NCBI GenBank assembly: GCA_003455655.1
Contig: DMQP01000042.1
Location: 1-8,797, forward strand
Direction of reading: 5' to 3'
DNA: 8,797 nucleotides
Origin: Treponema sp.
GTDB taxonomy: Bacteria > Spirochaetota > Spirochaetia > Treponematales > Treponemataceae
This document shows, in pieces, positions 1 through 6,856 of the stretch. The notes under the pieces are model-generated. The model searched no databases and was not told the DNA's origin. It was given only the letters and a program-made list of their open reading frames with translations. Within the stretch, counting starts at the first letter, position 1. The number at the start of each line of letters is the position of its first letter. The position numbers and the translations under genes are program-made.

Positions 1-1
1 G

Positions 2-121
2 CAACGAAAACTAATGTGGGCATCTTGTGCTCAAGAATACGCTTTTTTCTTAGAAAAGTATGCAAAACTGTATCCTTTTCAGTGGTATAATTTTTTTAAC
101 TTTTGGAGGAACGAAAAATGA
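2..121 (+). CDS. C-terminal end of LpxL/HtrB-like lysophospholipid acyltransferase (partial)
   Basis: The 5' end is cut by the window; codons run from base 2 to a TGA at 119-121, giving 39 residues. The tail carries YPFQWYNFFNFW followed by RNEK and the stop. Proteins of the LpxL/HtrB-like acyltransferase family (including the predicted acyltransferases of aryl polyene clusters) characteristically end in an aromatic P-x-QWxNFxxFW block, which is what I rely on. Such enzymes transfer an acyl chain onto a lipid or glycolipid at the inner membrane; in polyene clusters one is thought to help attach the polyene or a fatty acid to a lipid anchor. Its stop overlaps the start of the LolA-like gene in an ATGA arrangement, so the two are probably co-transcribed and coupled. 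The catalytic HX4D motif would lie upstream of the window and cannot be checked. Confidence 0.68.
   Translation, partial: QRKLMWASCAQEYAFFLEKYAKLYPFQWYNFFNFWRNEK
105..110 (+). promoter_or_regulatory. Shine-Dalgarno deciding the LolA-like start
   Basis: GGAGGA ends 7 bases before the ATG at 118. An in-frame TTG at 103 overlaps this site and would start inside it, so 118 is the better start. The site lies within the end of the upstream acyltransferase gene. Confidence 0.85.
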
Positions 122-747
122 AATTTGTTCGTAAATTGACTATTGCCCTGGTACTTCTGTGTACAGCCGCAGCTTATGCAAAGGAAGTTACTATTGATGA
201 TGTATGTGCTTCTCTTACTTCTCATCCCGTAACAACAGGAAGTTTTGTTCAGGAAAAAAAATCTGCTGCAATTAAACGTCCGCTTAAATCGTATGGTACT
301 TATATTTTTACCAAAGACGGAATTGTTTGGAATACAACAAAACCTTTTAAGTCTTCTATGGTAATTACACCTACGAGTATTGTTCAGACTCAAGCAGATG
401 GAACTCAGTCTGTAATTGACAATTCAACCAGTCAGATTTTTGGAACTATTGCCGAAATGTTTTCTGCTCTCTTTGGTGGAAATCGTGCTGCACTTGAAAA
501 GCATTTTACCATTAAGACCGTAAATACTGCAGAAGGCTGGTCGTTGATTCTTACTCCGAAAGATGCTACCATTGCTTCCGTCATGAATCAGTTTACACTT
601 TCAGGAACTGCTTCTGGTGGTAAGGTAGAGTTGAGTTCTTTGCTCATAGAGGAATCTAGCACTGACTCAATCCTCTATACTTTCTCTGATCAGATTTACA
701 AAGAGGTTTTGAGTAATGAAGAAAAAGCTTACTTTACCGCAAAGTAA
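118..747 (+). CDS. LolA-like outer-membrane lipoprotein carrier protein
   Basis: A 209-residue periplasmic protein. Residues 1-21 form a signal peptide (basic MKFVRK, hydrophobic LTIALVLLC, then an AAAYA|KE cleavage site). The mature part has LolA-family hallmarks: GSFVQEK at 41-47, RPLKSYGTYIF at 54-64, and GIVWNTTKPF at 68-77 with the conserved Trp and Pro. LolA proteins are incomplete beta-barrels that shield lipid chains while ferrying them across the periplasm. Here the gene lies directly before an MMPL exporter, the usual arrangement in aryl polyene clusters (position of ApeL). The cargo is therefore more likely a polyene lipid from the cluster than ordinary lipoproteins; that is inference. 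The start overlaps the upstream stop by 4 bases, and the 3' end overlaps the exporter gene by 32 bases, suggesting coupled translation. Confidence 0.85.
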   Translation: MKFVRKLTIALVLLCTAAAYAKEVTIDDVCASLTSHPVTTGSFVQEKKSAAIKRPLKSYGTYIFTKDGIVWNTTKPFKSSMVITPTSIVQTQADGTQSVIDNSTSQIFGTIAEMFSALFGGNRAALEKHFTIKTVNTAEGWSLILTPKDATIASVMNQFTLSGTASGGKVELSSLLIEESSTDSILYTFSDQIYKEVLSNEEKAYFTAK

Positions 748-3097
748 TCGTTTTTATGTTTGGCTCTTTGTTTTGTTCCATGCTGCAGCCATTTTGCCTT
801 TCCTTATTATGCTGGCTTCAGGTCGTGGACTTAACTTAGACGCCGACTTGTTTAACATGTTGCCCCGTAACACCGAAAGTAAGGCTATGAACCTTGCCGA
901 TGAACGTCTGTCAGATCAAACGGGGCAGAGCATTTACATTCTTTCATCACATGAAGATTTTAAAACTGCCAAAGAAACTGCTCAGACTGTTTATGAACAG
1001 TTAAAAGACAGTTCAAAATTTTCTATGCTGTCTTTGTACAACGATGCATCTGCTATTGATGACATAAATGAATTTGTACACCAGTACCGCTGGAATCTTT
1101 TAAATGACAGTCAAGTGCAAAAACTTTCTTCTGCAGAAGCCGCTGCTCAGTTTGCAGACAATGCTGTTATTTCTGCTTATAGCGGATTTACCATGACATC
1201 ACTTGATTATCTTGAAGAAGATCCTTTTTTACTTGATGAAACCGAAGTGCAGAATTTTCTTGCAAACATTCAAGATGCAGGAACCGCAATGTCTTCAAAA
1301 GACGGAGTGCTTGCTTCTGAATATGAAGGAAAATGGTATGTGCTTATTCGCGGTATTCTTAGCAAAGAAGGTGCACAGCTTGCAAGCGATTCAAACGGTA
1401 TAGCTCAAATTTACAAAGTTTGTACTCCACTTGAAAAAGATGGTGTTCGTTTTGTCTATTACGGAACTCCTTTCCACAGTCATGAAAGTTCTAATTCCGC
1501 ACAACATGAAATTACGTTTATTTCGGCAGTTTCCTTTTCTGTTGTCATTATCATTCTGATTGTTGTGTTCCGTTCTCCTTTGCCTTTGATTTCTTCTCTT
1601 ATTTCTATTTTGATTTCTATTGGAACAGCTTTCTCTGCGACACATGCTCTCTTTGGAAAACTGCACTTGCTTACGCTTGTGTTTGGAACATCACTCATTG
1701 GTAGTTGTATTGATTACAGTTTGCATTTCTTTGTTAACTGGAAGGCAAATGCACAATTAAAATCAGGTGCAGAAATTCGCTCACACTTGTTGCGTGGTCT
1801 TTCACTGTCGCTGCTTTCTACAGAAATTTGTTACTGCATGCTTTTGTTTGCACCATTCAATCTGTTAAAGCAGATGGCTGTCTTCTCTATGATTGGCATT
1901 ATGAGTTCTTTCCTTACGGTTGTGTGCTTGTATCCTTTGCTGTCACTTCCTGAAGAATCTAAGCGTCATCTTCCTGTGCTTAAACTGTATAAAGTTCCAA
2001 CGCTTGCTTATAAACATCCCAAAGCACCGCTCTTTATAACTGTAGCTTTACTTGCTATTGCTGGATTGGTTATGGTTCTTTGCCGTGAACATGTTCGTGT
2101 TCAAAATGATGTTAACCGCTTGTACACCATGAAGGGTCGTCTTGAAGAAGACACAAAACTTGCAGATAAAGTTATTCAGTATTTGCCAGGTGCATGGTTT
2201 GTTGTTGCTGGTAACGATGTAGAAGATTTGCTTGAGCGTGAAGAATCGGTTACTGAACAGTTAGTTGCTTTAAACAAAGGTAAGGCTGGTGGCGGTCTTG
2301 TTGCAACATCTCGCTTTATTCCTTCAATAAAAAAACAAAAGGCCTCTTATGAAGCGGTAAAAAATCTTTTGCCACTTGCAGAACAGCAGTACGATATGTT
2401 CGGTTATGAAGCTGAATATGCATCTAGCCTTGAACAGCAATACCTTGAAGCCGAAGGAAAGTATCTTACTCCTTCCGTTGAACTTCCCGAAGAAATTGCT
2501 TCACTTATCAATTCTTTGTGGTTAGGTGAAATTGACGGAAAGTATTATTCGGTAGTAATGCCAACTTCTATTACTGACGAAGCTGCCTACAAAGCTATTG
2601 CTAATGCCGACGAAAATGTATTCTTTATGGATAAAATTGCAGATATAGGACAGAGTCTCGATTCACTTACGAAAATAATTCTGCTTATGTTTGTACTGGC
2701 TTATGTGGTTATTGTTATTGTGCTGAAGTTCTTCTACAACTGGAAACAGACTGCAAAAATTGCTTCTATTCCACTTTTGTGTGTTTCCGCTATTATTGCA
2801 GTCTTTGCCGCAAAGGGTGACGGTTTGGAATTCTTTGGCATTACCGGCATGATTTTAGTCTTCGGTTTGGGATTAGATTATATTATCTACCTGGTTGAAA
2901 ATAACAAGCGTCACGCAACAATTCAGTCTTTGAATGACGAAAAAGCAAAACTTGAACCTTTTGCAATTTTACTTTCGTTTGTAACAACGGCAGTTTCATT
3001 CGGTGCACTTGCATTAAGTACATTTGTTCCTGTTCATTCATTAGGACTTGCAATCTTTACCGGTTTAGTTTTTGCCTTTGTTGCAACCCTATTCTGA
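716..3097 (+). CDS. MMPL/RND-superfamily lipid exporter
   Basis: A 793-residue inner-membrane transporter. It opens with one membrane helix (about residues 12-35), then a large periplasmic domain (about 36-265), a block of five helices (about 268-410), a helix near 438-455, a second periplasmic domain (about 456-645) and a final helix block to the C-terminus. This is the duplicated RND/MMPL fold. Each half has an Asp-Tyr pair in a glycine-rich helix: GSCIDY (D333-Y334) and GLGLDY (D721-Y722). They match the paired Asp-Tyr proton-relay residues of MmpL3-type transporters, so it should be driven by proton motive force. The start at 716 lies inside the LolA-like gene, after AGAGG at 702-706 with a 9-base spacer. 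It matches the exporter position (ApeM-like) of aryl polyene clusters and would pass lipid to the LolA-like carrier. The protein ends flush with its last hydrophobic helix. Confidence 0.9.
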   Translation: MKKKLTLPQSNRFYVWLFVLFHAAAILPFLIMLASGRGLNLDADLFNMLPRNTESKAMNLADERLSDQTGQSIYILSSHEDFKTAKETAQTVYEQLKDSSKFSMLSLYNDASAIDDINEFVHQYRWNLLNDSQVQKLSSAEAAAQFADNAVISAYSGFTMTSLDYLEEDPFLLDETEVQNFLANIQDAGTAMSSKDGVLASEYEGKWYVLIRGILSKEGAQLASDSNGIAQIYKVCTPLEKDGVRFVYYGTPFHSHESSNSAQHEITFISAVSFSVVIIILIVVFRSPLPLISSLISILISIGTAFSATHALFGKLHLLTLVFGTSLIGSCIDYSLHFFVNWKANAQLKSGAEIRSHLLRGLSLSLLSTEICYCMLLFAPFNLLKQMAVFSMIGIMSSFLTVVCLYPLLSLPEESKRHLPVLKLYKVPTLAYKHPKAPLFITVALLAIAGLVMVLCREHVRVQNDVNRLYTMKGRLEEDTKLADKVIQYLPGAWFVVAGNDVEDLLEREESVTEQLVALNKGKAGGGLVATSRFIPSIKKQKASYEAVKNLLPLAEQQYDMFGYEAEYASSLEQQYLEAEGKYLTPSVELPEEIASLINSLWLGEIDGKYYSVVMPTSITDEAAYKAIANADENVFFMDKIADIGQSLDSLTKIILLMFVLAYVVIVIVLKFFYNWKQTAKIASIPLLCVSAIIAVFAAKGDGLEFFGITGMILVFGLGLDYIIYLVENNKRHATIQSLNDEKAKLEPFAILLSFVTTAVSFGALALSTFVPVHSLGLAIFTGLVFAFVATLF

Positions 3098-3116
3098 TGT
3101 ACAGACAAAAAGTTTG

Positions 3117-3145
3117 TTGAAAATCTATGCTAAATGCGGTATAAC
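3117..3145 (+). promoter_or_regulatory. Candidate promoter for the sensor cyclase gene
   Basis: TTGAAA at 3117-3122 and TATAAC at 3140-3145 each match the sigma-70 consensus at 5 of 6 positions and are separated by exactly 17 bases. It sits in the largest intergenic gap of the window. Predicted transcription start is about 3152, only a few bases before the preferred ATG at 3155, so the message would be almost leaderless. The -10 lies inside the left arm of an inverted repeat. AT-rich DNA yields chance matches, so this is a candidate only. Confidence 0.42.
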
Positions 3146-3187
3146 AGAGTCGTTATGACTAAGAAATTTTTTGTTATACCGCTTTTA
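3131..3187 (+). repeat. Inverted repeat enclosing the cyclase start codon
   Basis: The left arm at 3131-3145 and right arm at 3173-3187 are complementary at 14 of 15 positions, with a perfect 10-base core (GCGGTATAAC against GTTATACCGC). The 27-base centre contains the ATG at 3155 and its weak AGAG. Inside it AGTC (3148-3151) can pair with GACT (3157-3160) around the start codon. As RNA this could hide the translation start; as DNA it could be a palindromic operator over the -10. It has no GC-rich stem followed by a T-run, so I do not call it a terminator. Confidence 0.7.
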
Positions 3188-6181
3188 TGCTTTTGTGTTG
3201 GATTTAGTCTTTTTGCCGCCTCCGTTACAGAAGACAGTTTTTTTAAAGATTATGTAAGCAAGAACTGGACAACGGAAGATGGTCTACCTGGAATGACTAT
3301 TACCGACATGTTACAAGATTCCAAAGGTTACATCTATGTGGGAACCTACGATGGAGTCGTGCGTTTTGACGGTGTAGAATTTACTACCTACAGTCGTGCG
3401 GTTGACGAAAAATATGACTTTGCTACAGCACACACACTCTTTGAAGATTCAGACCACAATATTTGGGTTGGACATAATGACGAAGGCATTTCTTGCCTTT
3501 ACACAGACGGTCAAGTAAAAAAATATACCGTAGACGACGGTTTAGTAAACAATAAAATAAATGCTATCTGTGAAGATTTAAATCATAACATTTGGGTGGG
3601 AACAGCTGTCGGTCCTTGCTACATTACTCCTCAGGGAGAAGTTCTTAAACCTCAGCTTGATGGCGCTGTTGCAGATAAAATAACGGTCGGCGATATGTTC
3701 TGTGACACTGCTGGTCGTGTGTGGATTTCAACAGGAACAGACTTATTTGTATATGAAGAAAAAATCATAAAGCGTTTCCCCGGATTTGCAACTCTCGATT
3801 CAAGAGCAGTTTACAGTGTGCGTCAAGATAAGAGCGGTGCTCTGTGGTTTGCGGTTGGTCCTTGCTATGCGGTTTGTATTAAAAATGGTGAAGAAACAGT
3901 TTATGATGTAAGTCATCCCCACAAAAAACCGTCATCGGTTTCTATGATAATGCAAGACTCTTTGGGTAACTATTGGGTTGCGTGCGATGCAGGTGTTACG
4001 GTTATTCATAACGGAATGTTCTCTTACTATGACACTACAAACGGACTTCCCGATGATGGAGCTACGGTTCTAACGGAAGATACCGAAGGTAACATTTGGT
4101 TGGGCTTAAACCGCGGAGGCTTGTTCAAATTAAGCAGAGGAAAATTTCTTACGGTTAGCACTGAATCGAGCATTAACTCTATTTGCGAAGATGTAAGTCG
4201 TGGTGTTACGTGGTTAGGTTCAGATAATGGAGTGCTCTGTTATGAAAATGGAAAATTTGTTGACACAAAATTAGGCACTCTTACCAAAGGTCTTCGTATT
4301 CGTCATATTGGATTTACAAAAGATAATGAACTTTTGGTTTCAACTTTTTCTACAGACATTCCGCAGATTTGTATGTCTGCAAACGGAAACATAAAAACAT
4401 GGTCTGTAGATGATGGTATTGTTGGAAACAGAGATCGTGTTTCAATTAAGACAAGTAAGGGCGACTACTATGTAGGAACAGCACAAGGTCTTACGGTTAT
4501 TTACAAAAACGGAACAATCGACACCATATCAAAAAGACTGGAAATGGAAAACACTTACATCATGTGGCTGTACGAAGATGCAGAGTCTTGTGTGTGGGTG
4601 GGAACAAATGGCGGTGGTGTCTATGTGCTTAAAGATGAACAAATTGTAAAACACTACACCACTAATGATGGCCTTGCAGGAAATGTTATTTTCAAAATTT
4701 ACAATCAAGGAAATGACATTTGGATTTGTACAGGAACTGGTCTTTCTATACTTAATCAAAGTTCAGAAACTATTACTAACTTTAATTCGCTTAACGGTTT
4801 GGGAACCGACAGTGTTTTCCAAGCTCTTGTTGATTACACTGACACTGTTTGGATTACTACAAACAAAGGTATTCTTTCTGCAAAAATGTCAGAGATTCAG
4901 GAAGTTGTTGAAGGAAAACGAAAGACGCTGACTGTTCGTACATACGGAAAGTCTGACGGTCTTGATACAGGCGGAGTGACATCAACTTCTTATTCACTTA
5001 AAGATTCTCAAGGTCGTTTGTGGTTTACACTGGTAGACGGTTTTGCAATTTATGATCCGGTAAAACTGGGAGCTAACCAGCATCTTCCGCGCATTGAAAT
5101 TCAAAATTACATGATCGATAACGAAAGTTATGACTATCACGGAGAAACCATTGTTGTTCCGCCTGCAGCAAAGCGTTTGAGCATTAAGTACACAGGTCTT
5201 ACTTCAAATTCTCCTGAACGACTTCAGTTCAGTTATAAGCTTGAAGGATTTGAATCTGATTATTCAGACTGGCAGTCAACTCGTGTTATTTCTTACACTA
5301 ACATGAAACCAGGTAATTATACTTTTACGGTAATGGCACTCAATAATGACGGAGCAGAAAGTCTTCCTTCTGTTCCTGTACATATTACAAAGAAACCGCA
5401 CATTTGGCAGCGTGCTTGGTTCTGGGTTGTTTCTATTCTCTTGCTTGCACTGGGCATTTTCTTTGCAGTTAGATACAAGATTTACACAATGCGTCGTTAT
5501 CAGATGCAGTTGGAAAAAGAAGTAGAGCAGCGTACTCACGAACTTAAACTTGCAAACGAAAAAGCAGAACATCTTTTGCTTAACATTTTGCCCGAAGAAA
5601 TTGCAGTTGAACTGACAGAAAATCCTGACAGAATTATTTCAAAAAAATATCCTAACGCAACGGTTTTGTTTACAGATATTGTTGGATTTACAAAAATGAG
5701 TAGCGTTATGAGTGCCGAAAAACTGGTTACCATGCTTAATCAACTTATATCGAAGTTTGATGAGCGCGCAAAAAGAGAAGGTGTCGAAAAAATCAAAACG
5801 ATTGGAGATGCCTACATGGCAGCCACTGGTTTGTCAGAAGAAACTGAAGGTGATAGCGTTAAGAAAATGGTTCAGTTTGCAATTGGACTTTTGCAAGATG
5901 TTCGTGACTTCAATGAGGTTACCGAAGCAGGACTTCAGATTCGTGTTGGAATCAATACAGGCGATCTTGTTGCAGGTGTTATTGGAAAGAGCAAGTTTAT
6001 TTACGACATTTGGGGCGACACTGTTAACGTTGCAAGCCGAATGGAAAGTACCGGTGTGCCTATGAAGATTCATGTAAGTGAAGAAACCTACGCTCAGACA
6101 AAAGACCTTTTTAAATTTGGAGAAAGCGTTGATGTCGAAGTTAAGGGTAAGGGCATTATGAAAACATATTTCATCGACTAA
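3155..6181 (+). CDS. Transmembrane sensor adenylate cyclase (Reg_prop propellers, Y_Y_Y, class III cyclase)
   Basis: A 1,008-residue protein predicted to sense a periplasmic signal and make cAMP inside the cell. A signal peptide (about 1-23, ending LFAA) is followed by fourteen Reg_prop-type repeats of the form D-x-x-G-x-IWVGT-x-x-G (about 55-630), enough for two seven-bladed propellers. Then come a Y_Y_Y domain (about 672-745), one membrane helix (about 755-772), a coiled coil (about 775-825) and a class III cyclase domain (about 835-1008). Catalytic residues are all present: metal-binding D841 and D937, adenine-selecting K881 and D951, transition-state N958 and R962. The Lys/Asp pair indicates ATP rather than GTP. 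Propeller plus Y_Y_Y modules are the input half of hybrid two-component sensors, often for glycans; the ligand here is unknown. An in-frame ATG at 3134 is possible, but 3155 puts the signal peptide at the N-terminus. No strong Shine-Dalgarno precedes either start. It interrupts the otherwise canonical exporter-lipoprotein order. Confidence 0.92.
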   Translation: MTKKFFVIPLLCFCVGFSLFAASVTEDSFFKDYVSKNWTTEDGLPGMTITDMLQDSKGYIYVGTYDGVVRFDGVEFTTYSRAVDEKYDFATAHTLFEDSDHNIWVGHNDEGISCLYTDGQVKKYTVDDGLVNNKINAICEDLNHNIWVGTAVGPCYITPQGEVLKPQLDGAVADKITVGDMFCDTAGRVWISTGTDLFVYEEKIIKRFPGFATLDSRAVYSVRQDKSGALWFAVGPCYAVCIKNGEETVYDVSHPHKKPSSVSMIMQDSLGNYWVACDAGVTVIHNGMFSYYDTTNGLPDDGATVLTEDTEGNIWLGLNRGGLFKLSRGKFLTVSTESSINSICEDVSRGVTWLGSDNGVLCYENGKFVDTKLGTLTKGLRIRHIGFTKDNELLVSTFSTDIPQICMSANGNIKTWSVDDGIVGNRDRVSIKTSKGDYYVGTAQGLTVIYKNGTIDTISKRLEMENTYIMWLYEDAESCVWVGTNGGGVYVLKDEQIVKHYTTNDGLAGNVIFKIYNQGNDIWICTGTGLSILNQSSETITNFNSLNGLGTDSVFQALVDYTDTVWITTNKGILSAKMSEIQEVVEGKRKTLTVRTYGKSDGLDTGGVTSTSYSLKDSQGRLWFTLVDGFAIYDPVKLGANQHLPRIEIQNYMIDNESYDYHGETIVVPPAAKRLSIKYTGLTSNSPERLQFSYKLEGFESDYSDWQSTRVISYTNMKPGNYTFTVMALNNDGAESLPSVPVHITKKPHIWQRAWFWVVSILLLALGIFFAVRYKIYTMRRYQMQLEKEVEQRTHELKLANEKAEHLLLNILPEEIAVELTENPDRIISKKYPNATVLFTDIVGFTKMSSVMSAEKLVTMLNQLISKFDERAKREGVEKIKTIGDAYMAATGLSEETEGDSVKKMVQFAIGLLQDVRDFNEVTEAGLQIRVGINTGDLVAGVIGKSKFIYDIWGDTVNVASRMESTGVPMKIHVSEETYAQTKDLFKFGESVDVEVKGKGIMKTYFID

Positions 6182-6197
6182 CATTTTGTACAGTAAG

Positions 6198-6226
6198 TTG
6201 ACGAAAGGCACCCTGTCTGTTATGAT
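6198..6226 (+). promoter_or_regulatory. Candidate promoter for the lipoprotein-ketosynthase-dehydratase-reductase block
   Basis: TTGACG at 6198-6203 and TATGAT at 6221-6226 each match consensus at 5 of 6 positions with a 17-base spacer, and TGT at 6218-6220 makes an extended -10. The predicted transcription start is near 6233, next to an in-frame ATG at 6234. If used, this promoter would free the downstream biosynthetic genes from read-through of the cyclase gene. The ATGs at 6222 and 6225 overlap the -10 and would not be in such a transcript. Not proven; a chance match is possible. Confidence 0.45.
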
Positions 6227-6854
6227 GAGCACAATGAACTGCTTTCAGTCTGTTACAGTTGCGTTTAAGAATCCTCGTCGTAAAACAGGGCTTTTCTGTG
6301 TTCTGCTCACATTGTGTCTTGTTCTCTTTTCTTCTTGTCTTTCTACTCCAGAGGGTGCGGCAAAGTATTCAGTCTTTGTTACTAACACAAAAAAAGTTGC
6401 TCTTCTTATGCCTCACTTTATGGAAGGAACCGTTGACAGTTTGAATTTGTTTACGGGAAAAATGGGCGACACTTCTTTTGCACTTCAGATGTATATCTAT
6501 GCCGATGACACAGAACTTTCTTTTGTTCTTCTAAATGAATTTGGTGTAGATATGGGTTCTCTTTATTACACAGGAGACAGTCTTAGTCTTGATAGCGCAG
6601 TTTTCCCCAAGTCTTTAAAACCTGAATACATTGTTGCAGATTTTGAAAATGCTTTTTATTCAGCAGAAGCTTTGCGTTCCAACTATGAGTTAAACCGCAT
6701 GCAGTTTGAATGTACAAAAACTTCGTCTGGAGAAACTCGTCGCATTATAAACAATGGAACTGTTATAGAAGAAATTACAAAAGCAAATGGTGTTACTACC
6801 ATTCACAATTTTTTACGCGGATATACATACGTGCTTACCCAGGCAGAGGACTAG
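6222..6854 (+). CDS. Small outer-envelope lipoprotein, probably DUF3261-like (ApeN position)
   Basis: About 210 residues. A basic stretch (KNPRRKTG) precedes a hydrophobic run and the lipobox LFSSC, so the likely lipidated Cys is residue 39 from this start (35 from the ATG at 6234). Phe at -3 is unusual for most bacteria but tolerated in spirochaetal lipoboxes. The mature part has FVLLNEFGVDMGSLYY at about 110-125, then a later Asn/Tyr-rich segment and a TTIHNFLRGYTYVLTQ end. This resembles the DUF3261 lipoproteins found between the MMPL exporter and the ketosynthase in aryl polyene clusters, and the position before the ketosynthase agrees. Its exact role is unknown; outer-membrane placement or lipid acceptance is inference. 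The start is uncertain: 6222, 6225 and 6234 are all possible, the only purine-rich site (AAAGG, 6204-6208) is far from 6222, and a TTG at 6186 is unlikely. It ends 2 bases before the next gene. Confidence 0.72.
   Translation: MMSTMNCFQSVTVAFKNPRRKTGLFCVLLTLCLVLFSSCLSTPEGAAKYSVFVTNTKKVALLMPHFMEGTVDSLNLFTGKMGDTSFALQMYIYADDTELSFVLLNEFGVDMGSLYYTGDSLSLDSAVFPKSLKPEYIVADFENAFYSAEALRSNYELNRMQFECTKTSSGETRRIINNGTVIEEITKANGVTTIHNFLRGYTYVLTQAED
6845..6850 (+). promoter_or_regulatory. Shine-Dalgarno deciding the ketosynthase start
   Basis: AGAGGA ends 6 bases before the ATG at 6857. The frame stays open upstream to about 6710, but that part overlaps the lipoprotein gene and reads as unconserved low-complexity sequence, so 6857 is chosen. 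Confidence 0.8.
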
Positions 6855-6856
6855 AC

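Noticed and set aside
1391..1698. Two overlapping - strand open frames of 91 and 72 codons
   Set aside because: They are opposite the exporter helix block, their composition (Arg/Asn-rich) is that of antisense to hydrophobic codons, and no start signal is seen.
3060..3133. Frameshift truncating the exporter
   Set aside because: The protein ends right after its last helix, which is normal for RND/MMPL proteins, and the other frames downstream give only short unconserved peptides before a stop.
3134..3154. Earlier in-frame ATG for the cyclase at 3134
   Set aside because: It adds MRYNRVV before an otherwise normal signal peptide and has no better ribosome site. It remains possible.
3131..3187. 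Rho-independent terminator after the exporter gene
   Set aside because: The stem is AT-rich, the loop is 27 bases, no clean T-run follows, and the structure includes the first codons of the next gene.
3155..6181. Guanylate rather than adenylate cyclase
   Set aside because: The substrate-selecting positions are Lys881 and Asp951, the ATP-type pair; GTP-type enzymes usually have Glu and Cys or similar.
5834..6232. 132-codon open frame on the - strand across the end of the cyclase gene
   Set aside because: It lies opposite the conserved catalytic domain, has no Shine-Dalgarno or recognisable motif, and reads as a shadow of the + strand gene.
6710..6856. N-terminal extension of the ketosynthase
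   Set aside because: It overlaps the lipoprotein gene, has no family similarity and lacks a ribosome site; AGAGGA before 6857 gives a normal FabF-like start.
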